Below are positions 11,299 to 23,386 of a DNA stretch of 64,000 nt, piece after piece. The DNA lies in the NCBI RefSeq assembly GCF_019059575.1, contig NW_024881560.1, forward strand, positions 1 to 64,000, given 5' to 3'. Positions within the stretch are counted from its first letter, which is position 1. Each line of letters begins with the position of its first letter. A program made the translations under genes and the position numbers. Source of the DNA: Amphibalanus amphitrite. Lineage: Eukaryota > Arthropoda > Thecostraca > Balanomorpha > Balanidae. Below the pieces are notes generated by a model. That model saw only the letters and a program-made list of their open reading frames with translations, had not been told where the DNA came from and made no database searches.

Positions 11299-12201
11299 TT
11301 AACCCGGCAGTTGCTGGGGTATTTCGCCACCCACCGTTTGCTGGGGGGGGGGGGCGTTAAACGCCCCCAGCCGATAACTCGAGAACCAATAGGCGCAGCG
11401 AAACGCACGAGGCGGCAAACGAAAGAACGCGACGAGACGCTTCAGATGAGTACTTTAAAGTTGAATTTTGAGGTCACAGGTCGGGTCAAGGTCAGGTCAA
11501 ACACCTGAAATCGGGCTTTCAGTAGCATGGACTTCAGGACTTCGCAATGGACGCCTCTCGTCAGAAACTCTGTCAAAACGGTGCACAATCCATCATATAA
11601 GGCCTACAAGAGTGTCAGTTTCATGTAGGGGTCAGTCAAGCATAGGTCAGGGTCAAGGTCAGGTCAACCGAGTAGGCACATATCCCCGAAAATCAAAACT
11701 GTTATTCGCGGCCTATGATACATGTTTTATGGGTAATTTGGGCCGTAGAACACGATGGTGACATTCATTTTATCATATGTGTACGTGTTTGGCTCAAAAA
11801 GTTCAATTTAAGAAATTCATGTATCATGGTCGTGAAGTAGTCACGAGAACTTGTCAAGATTCAGTTCAAGATTTTGGAAAATGCGGAACGATAATCAATA
11901 ATCGAAGATAGCCATTTGATTGTTCATGGTATTGGCATTCGAATGGCGTTTACTGCATGTCTGTATGTCTATTCTGTGATTTTATATGATTTTTTGAACA
12001 TATGCCGTTTTTGGTCGAAAACTCAGAAATCATGACGTCACTAAAACCTCGATATCTCAAAAATTTTCCGACCGATTTTTTTGAAACTTTGTCACAATAA
12101 ACTTCAATCAATTCCCTACAGGTGCCCAAAATTTGGCGCGCCCTATGGCCCGGCGAAAAAAGTGGGGGCGTTTAACGCCCCCCCAGCAACTCGCGGGTTA
12201 A
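11299..12201 (+). mobile_element. TTAA-flanked element, family B, copy 1
   Basis: The ends are TTAACCCGGCAGTTGCTGG and CCCCAGCAACTCGCGGGTTAA. It is an almost full-length inverted match to 23387-24328. Shared interior landmarks are the AGGTCA clusters at 11471-11498 and 11636-11668 and the 'gaagatagccatttgattgttcatgg' region. It is about 0.9 kb with no gene, so it is non-autonomous. Confidence 0.7.
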
Positions 12202-12249
12202 ATGTCGTGCCTTTCTTCAGTCAAAAGTGATTAAAAAAAAAACACCTTG

Positions 12250-13412
12250 TTAACCCGCGCCCGGCTGGGAGTCCTGGATTTCCACGCCCTGCTGGGGGGG
12301 GATGTTTGAACCCCCCCTTCTAACTCGGCTCCTGGGCCACGTAGCGATACGCGGAAGGCGGCGTTCGAAAGAGCGTCAAAAATAATGAGGAAATCACTTC
12401 GGTCAATTTTTTGGTCAGGTCAAAGGTCAGGTCACCAGAGGCCATTGAAGGCAAAATTTCGCCGATTTTCAGGTCGAATGTCGACAATTTCCAAGAAGCC
12501 AACGCATAACTCGGGAACCAATAGAGCTACAGCGCCGCGAAAAAGCACATTCGATAGCCCTATTAACGCCCTTTCTGAGCAATTTTCTCAGATTTGCCCT
12601 AACGTCAACGGTTTTGCCTGCAGGGGGCAAAAACTGCAAAAATAGCCGATTTTTCGGAAACAGTTTTTCTGCAATAACTTTTGACCCAAGCCTTGTACGA
12701 GCTTATTTTTACCGGCATCGTGTTCCTCTCGTCAAGACGCATCGAATGAACTATAACTTGACCTTGAAAGGTCAACTTGAAAAATTTGACCTCAGGTCAA
12801 GGTTATGACCTGACCGGAAAGGGTCTATTGCATATCAGTATCGTCGAGCTAAACACATCTAAGGCGTTTTCATCGCTCTAGCATGCCTCTATCAAAAGTT
12901 ATTTGCGAAAAACTGTTAGATACCATTCGTGACCTAAGATGACCTCAGGGCATAATCAGGGGTCACGGACACCATTTTCATGTTCAGTGTGTCTAAACCA
13001 CTTGTAATTCAGTGTTTGGGAGTGTTTATAATGTCTTTCGTCCAAAAGAGGCGCATTTCAATTTTCTCCCATTGACTTATAATGGGGAGGTCGCAAAATT
13101 GACCTGACCTTAGGCCATCGATATCAAAATTCTGAGATATACATTTTGTACATGCTATTGCTCTTAGCAATCGCTGAAAGTTTCAAAGCGATCGGTCACT
13201 CGGTGTACTTATGACAGACATTGAAACTTTTATGAGGTGAGGTCACTTCAAGTGACCTGGTGACCTGACCTTGAATGACCTTGGTCTGAAATTTTTACAA
13301 CATGTGTAGAATTGATGTATGATAAGGTGTACTAAAAAAATCGCGAAAAACCACAAGGGGAGGGGGTGTTCAAACACCCCCCCCCCCCCCCCCCCAGCAG
13401 GGCGCGGGTTAA
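12250..13412 (+). mobile_element. TTAA-flanked element, family A, intact copy
   Basis: It runs from TTAACCCGCGCCCGGCTGGG to CAGCAGGGCGCGGGTTAA, and G and C runs follow each end (12293-12316, 13356-13395). It matches 60233-61428 in reverse over its whole length. Half-sites AGGTCA/TGACCT occur in clusters at 12415-12434, 12761-12813 and 13235-13285. Around 1.16 kb and non-coding, it is a good reference copy for the family. Confidence 0.7.
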
Positions 13413-13710
13413 TAAAACGGCTATTTTTTAGTTTTTACCCTCTGGAGGCTGAACCATTGATCTTAGGTTAAATTTGAGGACATGTGATCACATGTCAGCG
13501 AAAGAGCGTTAGAACTGCCATCGAATGCGGTTCCCAAAAGCGCTGTTAGCTGCAGCTCTATTGGTTCCTGAGTCATACGCCGGTTCGTCACAAAAGGTTG
13601 AAATAGGCACTTCTGGTGACCTGACCTTTGACTCGACCTAAAAATGACTGAATTTTTTTCTCTTCATCTTTGACGCTCTTTCGATTGCCGCTTACCGCAA
13701 CATGTTATTA

Positions 13711-15559
13711 CGAGCGAGCGAGCGCAGCGAGCGAAGCGAGTCTTTTCAATATAACGGAAAAAATCTCAGTATGAGCGGCCCGGCCCGGCCCGGCCTGTAA
13801 CGCTTTTGAGAGGCTTAAATCTCAGCAACCGCTGGACCGATTGGCCTGCGGTCTTTTTTGCTGGGTAGTCCCATCCCTTCTACCCCGTAATTGACTACTT
13901 TTGCTACATCTCAGTGACCGTAGTGGCACGTGCCACGTGAAAAGTCGAGGGTGTTCAAGCTGTTTTGCAAAAGTAATGATTTTGAGAGGCTCATATCTCA
14001 GCAGCCGCTTGGGCGATTGACTTGCGGTAATTTTTATAGGGTAGCAGCATCCCTTCTACCAAAAATAGGATACTCTCGATGCATGTGGTTCACCCCCAGT
14101 GCACGTGCAAAATACAACAATAAGAGGTGTCAAATTTGTTCCCATTTTAACCCGCGCACCGACGGGGGGGGCGGATATCCGCCCCCCCCTGAGGTTTTTC
14201 GCGGATAGCGGGAAAACCGCGCCGCGAAATTTGGTATGACTATTCTCTCATCAATTTTACACATGGTGTGCAAGTTTGAACCTCCTAACTTTTAAGGCCA
14301 GGTCACCAGGTCACTTTGAATGACCCAACCTCAAGTCACTTTTTTGCAACTTTGTCACCGTGCCAGAGCTACAGTAGATGTCGGAGGCCTTTGAAAGTCG
14401 CAGGATGTTATTAGGTCATTAGTAGCTACAATTTGTTTATCTCGGAATTTTGATGTCGGTGACCTAAGGTCAGGTCAATTTCGCGACCTCCCCATTATAA
14501 GTCAATGGGGGAAAATCAACTCCCTGTTTTTACCACTAAAACGGGTCGGAATGGCCCCATATACCATACATGACTTCACATACGATCAACCTTCACTACC
14601 TTGAGGTCTGTTTTGCTGTTGGGCAGCTGTAAGGTCATGTGACGTCATCAAAGGTCACCAAAGGTTTTTTGCCAATAACTCCTTACAGGAACAAGATACA
14701 GCCGCGCAGATGGTCTCATTGTGTTCAGCTCGTCAAGACGCATCGAATGATATACATGATGACCTCGAGGTCACGTGACCTGAGGTCAACCTTTGACCTT
14801 GACCTTTCGAGGTCAACATATATATCATTCGATGCGGATTGACAAGAGGATCACGATGATGCCCTTAGTTTGTTCCTATCTTGACTACTTCGAAAGTTAT
14901 TCGAGAAAAACCCTCTCCATATCTAGCGCCGCCATTTTGACTTTTTCGACCCTTGTGACGTCATCTTTGACCTGACCTGAAAATGACCTTAGTAAAAATT
15001 GTAGACCTTGTCCGTGCGTATCCGATGCCGTTTACCGCTTGTCGCTATCTTGCTTCGTTCTCGAGATCTCAGGGGGGGGCGGTCATCCGCCCCCCCCCCC
15101 CGTCGGTACTAAGTTGGCGCAGACCCCCGTCGGTGCGCGGGTTAATAACTCGGTAATTACTGGGGTGATTTCGCTGAGACTTGGCATACAGGTAGGCACC
15201 CACCAGGCAATGCATTCCCATGTGTTGCGGTTAAGGTGCTACTGCACGTGCGCACGTGCAGGGGGCGCTTCCGGATCTCGAGAACGGCTGTGCCGATTGC
15301 ACTCAAATTTGGTACACGGTTGGATACCAGTTAGTAGGGTGCCGTGCAAAAGTCAGTTTGGACCCCGTTTGCACGTGCGCACGTGCAGAATGCCGCTTCC
15401 AGATCTCAGGAACGGCTGGGCCGATTGCGTTCAAATTTGGTACACCGCTAGCGACCGGTTAGAAGGGTGCTTGTCGGAAGCCCGTCCTACCCTCGCGCCC
15501 TTCCGCACGTGCAGGGCTCACTATCTCGCTCGCTCGTTCTTCGCCCAAAAGGCGTTTTA
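13711..15559 (+). repeat. E-box-rich repeat (family C), copy 2, split by a TTAA element
   Basis: It starts with a GAGCGAGCGAGCGCAGCGAG motif, followed by a short GGCCC tandem (13778-13797). It ends in CTCGCTCGCTCG and the 'gcccaaaaggcg' signature. CACGTG hexamers occur at 13925, 13932, 14100 and in the doubled palindromes near 15246 and 15374. The block 14147-15145 is a later insertion that is absent from the copy at 40880-41770. Confidence 0.65.
14147..15145 (+). mobile_element. TTAA-flanked element (family E) nested in family C
   Basis: Its inverted ends are nearly perfect: TTAACCCGCGCACCGACGGG at the left and the reverse of it at 15126-15145. The related family C copy on the minus strand at about 41307-41315 reads straight across the insertion point. 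The interior has the usual G/C hairpins (14163-14186, 15071-15103) and AGGTCA half-sites, including 14284-14312 and 14761-14812. It carries no gene. Confidence 0.75.
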
Positions 15560-16276
15560 CTGGTACATTATAACTCAAAAACTACTCATCTGATTAGCCT
15601 GAAATTGTCACAGGAGGATTCAGACCCCTGATCACCCCTTATACCAATTATCGTTAAAATCCGAGAGATAAGGGCGTCAGATTGGAAAAAAGTGGTACGA
15701 TCTATCGTGGAATGCCCCAGCTGTATCTTTATTATGTGACAAGTTATTGGCACAAACATCATTTGACCTCAGTTGACCTCATTTGACCGGACCCATGGAT
15801 AAGTACACCAAACAAAGAAGCACCAAGTGACATATAATGTTAAGTACTAAAGTTTCAAAGCACAAAAGTGATAGAACGAAGCGGATATCTCCAGTATTTT
15901 CCGAATTGAATATTTTTCCCATAGGCTTAACATTACGACGTAATGACCTCTAACTGACCTCAGATCAGTGACATAAAAAACTAACTATATGTTATACAAC
16001 TCGGTGAACTTAGCACATCCTGAAAGTTTGAAGGAAATCAGTCCAAAACTGTGAGGTGGACAGATGCATAAAAAATTGAAATTTGACCATGACCTCGTAC
16101 CGGTTTTTCTGACCTGGTGACCTGACCCAAGGTCACCCGGACCTGAAATTTTCAGGTCATATGTAAAAAGGTTGCCCTATAGGCTGTGCCAAACTGCGCC
16201 GCTGTTTTTACGCTATCTTCGAAAAACCTTAGGGGGGGGGGGGTCGCATCGACCCCCCTGCCAGAGCGAGGGTTAA
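15560..16276. repeat. AGGTCA-family repeat remnant ending at TTAA
   Basis: It has TGACCT half-sites at 15765-15790 and 15944-15970, and a terminal hairpin of G and C runs at 16232-16258. It closes with GAGCGAGGGTTAA at 16276. The left end is not identifiable. Nothing in it looks coding. Confidence 0.4.
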
Positions 16277-18126
16277 TCAATTTCGAACAGTTTTTCGCTA
16301 TAACTTCGCCAATGAAAGAGGTATCGATCTCAAATTTGTTATGTGGTTGAAAGGCCATAGGGACTACACATATATTCCGTGTTTTTCGAAATTATTAATT
16401 TTTTGATTTTTCGGCTTTTATATTCAAAAATATATTTTTTTGATTTTTGGGAGTCACAATTCAAAAAGGGGAATATTTGTTTCTGGTCCCTAAAAAGCTG
16501 TTTCTGGCACCTAATTGCTGATCAGCCCCAAAATGCTTATTCGACCCTAATATCTGAATCTGGCACCTAATTGCTTCCACACAGCCTAAAGTTGCCAGAT
16601 CGTCTAGTTGAACTCCGTATTTGCTGTTTGCTGATTCAGCACCAAAACCAAAACATTCAGCACCTATTTTATTCCACGTTTGCCTACCTAATTCGCGTAA
16701 TCTTCCTGATTTTATGTATCCTAACAACATGAACGTTGCATTCGGTGATGTCAAGTGCCATTTTCGCCAGTGGAGATAATGGTTAATGCCATTTCTAGCC
16801 AAAAGAGAATCACTAGCCAGCTATGGTGCAGCATAGCAAGACGCTCCTATACCAGCCAGCTATGTAGAGACTAGAGATTATTGCACCCTCAGCCATTTTA
16901 ACGTGAAAAGTTTGGATCCGTCACTTCCAGCCAGGCTCTCAGGTCATAAACTGGAGTGAAGCAAAATCTCAACTCTGAACAGACATGCCACGCAACCGGC
17001 CCTCTTTTCAGTATTATTAGCTTTCTGCAGTCATCGTCTGACTCCATCTGGATCAAACGCAGCATCCGGTTTCTACAGGGGCGTTTGACTGACCGGCCAC
17101 ACAATAACCAAAAACAAAATCAAAGCTTCATGCACACATATGACATAAGTAAGAAACGGATGAAAAAGGCACAACCACGGCACAACTCTGCGCGGCAAAC
17201 AACGGATAATGTCCCACGCAAGATCCCGCGTTTCTTCAGCGGCCTTGAACGGAATGAAAACATTACATTTCTTTTTTGGAGCTATTTGATGACGTCAAAA
17301 AAATACAATACCCGTTTTAATGGTCAAAATGGAGACAATTACTCACAAAAATGTTTCCCTTTAAGCATTACAAATAAATACTTTTAAATATTTAAATGAC
17401 ATTGTTTTTTCAAACAAATCAATATTATTTGCTTACTTAAACGTCATATACAATGCTGAAATCACTTCGGGGCTGTCTTAGAGTGTAGCTGCACTGGCAA
17501 CCTTTAGGCTAGACTCCAGGAGTCATTATACCAGAACAACATGATTCTACCAGCCAGTAGTTCATTTTTCGACTAGATTGGTGCTACGCTCAGCATTTAG
17601 GTGCCAGATTCAGAAAAAAAGAGTAAGGCGTACCGATGAATAGGTGCCAGAAACAGCTAATTAAGGTCATTTTCCATGATTGGTGCTGGTATCCACCAAA
17701 TAGGTGCTGAGGACCAATTTTGGGGCGAGTCAGCTTTTAGGTGCCAGAAATAGCTTTCCTGGGACGCAATTAAATGGCGTCCATTCAAAAATATCAAACA
17801 TCGGAGATAGCAGTTTTACAGCGCTGTGAATTCTACACCTTTTATATCTAAACATTTTTCTGTATCTCTAAAGCTGTAGGCCTGACAGCTCTTCCCGCGA
17901 AACCTTTTTTGGGGTCGAAAATGGCTGAATTGACGTCACTCCGACGTCATTAGCGGCCAACCTATCATAGCCTTTGGAAAAATTTTGGTCACAATATTTA
18001 AAAGCTATTCACGGGAGGATACTGAAACTTTTGTGACGATCGACGCAGCGGTTCTGGAGAAATATCGAAAAAAACTAAAGGGGGAGGGTAAAAAAATACC
18101 CCCCCCCCCACCGCCTGGAAGGTTAA
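16273..18126 (+). mobile_element. TTAA-delimited repeat related to subfamily D, with an internal insertion
   Basis: From 'caatttcgaacagtttttcgc' the sequence aligns with 1240-1730. The alignment is broken at about 16480 and resumes near 17780, so a 1.3-kb block is inserted. It ends with a G-run/C-run hairpin and GGAAGGTTAA at 18126. No intact coding sequence. Confidence 0.45.
16480..17765. mobile_element. Insertion with TTTCTGGCACCTAA inverted ends
   Basis: Subterminal 'tttctggcacctaa' motifs at about 16500-16513 recur inverted near 17739-17752, together with 'gccccaaaat'. Further direct and inverted copies of 'ggtgccag' lie in between. The neighbouring subfamily D copy at 1.4 kb lacks the block. 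The interior is AT-rich and free of AGGTCA, so it is foreign to its host repeat. The superfamily is not identified. Confidence 0.45.
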
Positions 18127-20216
18127 ACGTAGAATAACAGCCCTAAGCCCTCGCCAAAACGGTGCTCGTTACCACCTTCGTCTTCACATGTTACCGAGGA
18201 GTGCTTCAACGTCACCCGCTTAGCTCGGCTCCCGGGTCACGTAGCGACACGCGGAGGGCGGCATTAGAAAGTCGAAAAAATAACGACGAAAATACTTCGG
18301 TGTCAAACTTAACCCTCGCCCGTATCGGTGTTTCTTTTTCAGCCACGAAAGTATAAGGGGGAGGGTCCGTTGGACCTCCCTTGCCGTTTCGCCCCTGATC
18401 GAGCTAGAGCTTCGCGGAAAAAAACGAGCGTGTTGCCCGTGACGAGAGGAAGCCGATGATACCCAATTTTAAGGTCCTAGGTCATCGGTTGACCTTCCAG
18501 GTCAGGTCAGTGACCCAAAAGTCGGGAAAACCGGAACCTGTTAGAACGTTGTAAAACGTGGCTGCTATGGGGGTTTTCGGGGTGCTGATCACGAATATCA
18601 TGTTAGTTATGATCATAGATGATGTCTTCATGCATTTAGGCCAGATCGGGTCAGGTCAGGTCAGGTCAACTAGTAAGGGTTTTGCCGGGATTCGTAGTAG
18701 GTGACAACCGCCTCTGACAGCTTCGTAACATGTTACGAAGGCACCAAAAACTACTTCATAAATGTTCAGATGGTTGCTAAATTCGAATTCAGCTCCAAAA
18801 ACTAGTCTAGAAACATGTAAAGATCGAAAAAGTAAACCGAGGTCATCAAAGGTCAATGACCTGACCTGACCTTCCGGTGACTTTGACACCCACCCTTATG
18901 CATGGGAGCAGCATCATACCACATGTTTGAACGCTTGAAACCACGAAAAGACTGCAAACGCGCAGCTTATGCGAGCCGACGTACGCCGATTCACGATTCC
19001 GGCCAAGCATGGTCTCAAAAAGCAGGTCATAGGTCAAAGGTCATTATGGTCAGGGTCATGAAATTTTCAGGGTAGGTGTAAAATTGATAACGCGAGGGTA
19101 CTGAATGTTTCGTTGCGATCGGCTGCTTTATACGCGAGTTATTCGCGAAAATCTAGGGGGGTCCGTTCGAACCCCCCACCCCCCTATACGAGCGAGTGTT
19201 AAGGTCAGGTCACCAGAGGTCATCCAAGGTCAAATTTCGCCTGTTTCAACACTTTGAAAAATTAACGCATAGATCTGAAACGAACAGAGCTACAACGACT
19301 CGAAAACTCCTTTGATAGCTCTTCTAAAGCTCTTTCTGAACGGTTTTCTCTGATTTTATCTAAGGCCAATGGTGTAGCCCAAGTGTAGCCCCCTGATTGG
19401 ACCCCGCCCCCTAATTGTTCGAACGTTGATCTACATGGAGTTTTGCGGGAAAAGTAACGTATTGCCCGTTTCGAGAGATAGCTGCTTTTACTCAATTTGA
19501 AGGTCTTAGGTAAGGAATTTGTAGGTATCACCCAGGCTAGGTCGGTGACCCAAAAGCCAGGAACATTTGGACCAGTGAGAGTTTTTTTATTAGGTTTTGC
19601 GATATTTTACTTTTTTTATTTCAAAGTTTGCATGCGTTTCGTCAATACCTAATGATACAGTTATGCAATATCCAATATGCATTCTAGATAAGTCAGGTCA
19701 GGTCAAATCAACCATTAGGCATCATGCCGGCTATTTTTATTAGATGTTTATGTCACCACGGAAAGCTTTGCACCATTTGACATGGGCTCAAAATCGTTTT
19801 CCCTAATGCTCCGCTGCAAATTAATGCTTAGCCTTAATCAGTTCCAAAACTACCCAAATAAGCTGCAAAAACAAAAAGACAACCTAGGTCATCATAGATC
19901 AATGACCTTGACCTGACTTTAACGTGACTCGTTTCTGTTCACAAAATAGTTTGATAATGCACATAGGATGTGGGCTGGCGCGTCGAATCGACATTATGAA
20001 TAGACATTCTGACATCATGACTAAGCCTCGACCAGAGAAAGAGGTCACAAGTGGAAGGGTCAACGGCCATTTGGGTGAAGCCAAAGGCAACAAAATGCGG
20101 TTTTTCCACAAGGTTCCAGCCAAATAAGATGTGAACCGGTGAGGGATGCGTTCCACTCGTACCCCTCCCCCAGCCGGGGCGCATGTAGAAAACCGATAGG
20201 TCCAGCGCGGGCTAGA
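18127..20216 (+). repeat. Interspersed repeat hosting a TTAA element
   Basis: The left part is the inverted relative of 1-571. The right end (20160-20216) contains 'gcatgtagaaaaccgatagg' and closely resembles the end of the TTAA element at 36083-36125. It is interrupted at 18309-19202. Half-sites are scattered (18644-18668, 19201-19232, 19690-19706). Non-coding. Confidence 0.5.
18309..19202 (+). mobile_element. TTAA-flanked element (family K), with empty site elsewhere in window
   Basis: It has TTAA on both sides and ends CCCTCGCCCGTATCGG against an inverted ACTCGCTCGTATAGG. The related sequence at 360-400 (inverted) has one TTAA where this copy has two with 0.9 kb between them. That is the strongest evidence in the window that this group duplicates TTAA on insertion, as piggyBac-type transposases do. 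It has no gene. Confidence 0.75.
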
Positions 20217-20407
20217 GTATAAACTTTGCTTCAAACTACCTTTTTGTAGCAGAAATTCGGTTTGTAAGAAATTAATGAAGTAGGTAAAATTTCACCTTTG
20301 ATGAATGCCAGTGAAATCGAAAGTGGAGCGGGAACGACTTGTGGCCCCCTTTCTACCTATCTCTTCCTCTATCTGTGCTCTGACAGCCTTGGATGCCTCG
20401 TTTCAGG

Positions 20408-22949
20408 CAGTGGCGGCGGAATAGGGGGTGCAGGGGGTGCAGCTGCACCCCCATCGAAAAACATGGGGGTGCAAACATATCTTTTTGCACCCCCAAAATC
20501 CGTACAAGGGGCCCGTCGCACCATCCAATACATTTTCTCCTGAAAACCAGTGATCGAGAAATGAACATTGATGTGGCATCATCCGGGATGTCCAATTATG
20601 GTCAGGGGCGCCCCATGCTAGTCTTTGGGGCCCCCACACCGACTAGAAGTGTTCCGAGCCGCGTTTGGTGCTCCATGCGGCATCTGAGGGCCCCCACGAC
20701 GGCCTCAGAGAGCCCTTTTATGACGATCTCTGAGGGGCGAGGGCTCCCACGACGACCCCTGTCCCCTGGGCCCTACAACGGCCACTAAGGGCCCTCATGA
20801 CGACCGCTGAGGGTCTCACAGAGACTCTAGGGCCCCAAGGAGACTCCAGAGGTCACACTGGCTTCTGAGGGCCCTATGACGGCCTCTGAGGGCCCTATGA
20901 CGGCACGGCCTCTGAAGGCCCTTACGATCTCTGAGGGCTCTCACGACGACCTCTGTCCCCTGGGGCCCTATAACGACCACTAAGGGCCCTCATGACGACC
21001 GCTGAGGGTGCTACAGGACTCTAGGGGCCCTGCTGGCCTCTGAGGGCTCTCGTGACGGCCCTAGACCCAACTTAAGTCTGAAGGCCCATTTGGCTTCAGA
21101 CGGCCTAGCGACGGCCTCTGAGGGCCCCAACACAACCAGGCTGCAGGGGCTATGCTGGCATCTGAGGGCCCTGCAACGGTCTATTGAGGGCCCTAACGAT
21201 GGCCTCTAGTGGTCTTACCAAGGCCTCTGAGAGCCCTGCAAATGTATCTGGGGGCCCATGAAAACCCTCACTATGGCCAAGGACCCTCATGACGACCTCT
21301 GATGATTCTCTCGAAGGCTTTTAAGGGCCCTCACAACAACTTCTGAGGACCCAAGGATGGTCCCTGAGGGTCAGAGGGCCCTGACGACGACCTCTCTGGG
21401 CCCTCACAATGGTCTCTAAGACCCAACGCAAGTTCCAAAGGCCCACGCTGGCGTCTGAGGGTTCCACGACGGCCTCTGAAGGCCTCGACGCAGGCAGGCT
21501 CCAGGGGCCATGCTGACCTCTGAGGGCCCTCTTGACGGCTTCTAGGGCCTAACGAAGGCTTCAAGGGCCAACGCTGGCCTCAAGAACCCTACGACGGCCT
21601 CGGAGGGTCTCACCTCAACGCAGGCAGGTGCCAGGAGACATGCTGGCCTCTGAGGGCCCCGCAGAATTCAGATTCAGAGGACCCAACGACCTTTGTGGAC
21701 CTTACGAAATACGAAGGTCTCCGAGAGCTCACGCAGGCTCCTGGAATTCCACACTGATTCTCAGGCCCCATGCCGGCTTATTGCGGCACTTTATCTGCTC
21801 TTGGTGCCCCGTCGCTGGCCTCTGAGAGTCTCAATGTCGGAACTTATAGGGCCATGGGCCCTATACCGGCTTTTATGGCCCCTACATCGACTCTCGGGAC
21901 TCATGACCCATGAAATGTGGGACTAGCGGCTTCTAAGTCCTCAGAATCCCCATGCTGGTTCTAGTAGCCGCCAGCCGAATATTTGGGCACCCACGCGAGC
22001 TCCTGGGACCCCGTGCATATCCCAGGGGTCTACCTGCCTCTAAGACCCCACACATACTTTTGGGGCTCAAACGCTTGCCCCTGAAGGCCCCACTGAGACC
22101 CCTTTCCTCTATTCAGTCCTCCATACAGGCTCCTTAGGCTAAACATCGGCTCCTGTGGCCTCCATCCCGGCTTTGGAGGGCCTCTATACAGTTTTTTTTG
22201 GGGGGGGGGGGGCCCGATGCCGGTTTCTGAGAGCCCTCAAAAGACTTTCGAGCCTATAATGCCTTCTGAAACCTTTCAGCAACTTTCAAGGGACCGACCC
22301 TGATCGGAGGGCTCATTCAGTCTGGGGAGTCATGTAGGTCTCTGGAGGAGTCTCTATGTGGTCGGTTTCCAAGGGGCTTCTAAACACGGTCTTCTTGGAA
22401 CGGTCTCGTAGGGCCCTCAATGGTCCACTGCGTATCCAGAAAAGTGGTTTGAGACGCTGCGGGTGGTGGCTAGACTCAAAGATAAGCCGATAAAAAACTA
22501 TCTGCATTTGCTTCTTTATGCTTTCATTATTTGAGATAGGTATGTACGGCCCTCCAGGTATTAAGTGGTTGGTTGCCAACATCACAATAATCGCTCTGCA
22601 TTGATGAATACGTTTTATGGCTGTTGAAACCCACTGCCGAAATGTGTGCACGAACCCTCTTCTCATTTCTATTAAGTCATTTTACAGGAGTGTCTCCGCC
22701 ATTTAAGTTATTACACCAAAAGCACATAGGCTAACCAGTAACCAACCACTCTTTTGCTGGAGGGCCGTACGTACACTGCAATTTCAAACCTTTTACAGAA
22801 CTTGTGTGTATGGGGATAATTTTCCAAAATCTTCGTTTTTCATCAATCAATGATAAACACTCAAAAAATGAAGGGGGGCCCAAAAATTCCGGAGGGGCCC
22901 CTTGAGAAAACTTTGCACCCCCATCCAAAATTACCTTCCGCCGCCACTG
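20408..22949. mobile_element. hAT-like element with 8-bp target duplication and satellite cargo
   Basis: The termini are CAGTGGCGGCGGAA and the exact reverse complement TTCCGCCGCCACTG. The 8-bp sequence GTTTCAGG is repeated on each side (20400-20407 and 22950-22957). Terminal CA...TG sequence and an 8-bp duplication are hallmarks of hAT transposons. The subterminal zones hold GGGGGTGCA repeats. There is no transposase; instead about 1.7 kb of degenerate satellite fills the interior. It is a non-autonomous element of 2542 bp. Confidence 0.85.
20610..22290. repeat. Degenerate tandem satellite (GGGCCCT / ACGACGGCCTCTGA)
   Basis: The phrase 'ggcctctgagggccct' followed by 'acgacgg' recurs every 30-36 bp or so with many substitutions and small indels, so unit boundaries drift. 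It is purely internal to the hAT-like element. Related stretches occur at 42230-42830, 60080-60232 and 61429-61600, each inside a different transposon. Open frames across it are artefacts. Confidence 0.75.
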
Positions 22950-22957
22950 GTTTCAGG

Positions 22958-23386
22958 CCGAGACTAGTCGCTGACGAATGACGATGTTCGACGCCGCTGG
23001 CACCCCAGGACTCGTCTACTTTCCAATGACAAGAGCACAACAGTCCGACCTCTTCACAGGTGAGCAGATCTCTGAACAGTTAGCTCTTCTGGTATGCATC
23101 ACGGTTTTTATATTTTTATATGTTTTAACTATCCATCTTTGCTCTCCGCCTCCAATGCCTCTGCAAGATTCTTTGATTCTTCGATTCTTTTGATCCTTCG
23201 TTTGATCCTTCTCGTTTCGGTGAAATACCTTCCAAAATACGAGCATCAGCTTTTCTCTGATCTTTCTCCTCTTCCTTGATCTTGTCTATTGTTACCGCCT
23301 CCGTGGTGTCACCCTTCAACTATCGCTGCCATAGAGGAATCCCTCTTACGTAACGTTTACGGCGCGTGCGGTTGTGTAACGTGACG
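22958..23386. other. Unassigned spacer between two transposons
   Basis: This is host-like sequence flanking the hAT element. It includes a C/T-rich run at 23140-23290 with repeated 'tctgatc/tcttttgatcc' motifs. I see no conserved coding region or RNA gene. Confidence 0.4.

Larger units (their letters stand above)
9500..11302 (+). mobile_element. Family I TTAA-type element interrupted by a Tc1/mariner insertion
   Basis: It aligns collinearly with 61800-62789, starting from the AGGTCAAGGTCAGGTCAAG cluster (9499-9520). It ends in CAGCGGGGTGCGGGTTAA at 11302. The relative at 62 kb lacks the block 10065-10868, which is a separate insertion. The right TTAA (11299-11302) is shared with the following element. 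Non-coding. Confidence 0.6.

Noticed and set aside
16956-17387. A 143-codon plus-strand frame
   Set aside because: It lies inside the insertion at 16480-17765, has no recognisable domain, and its composition is ordinary for chance AT-rich sequence.
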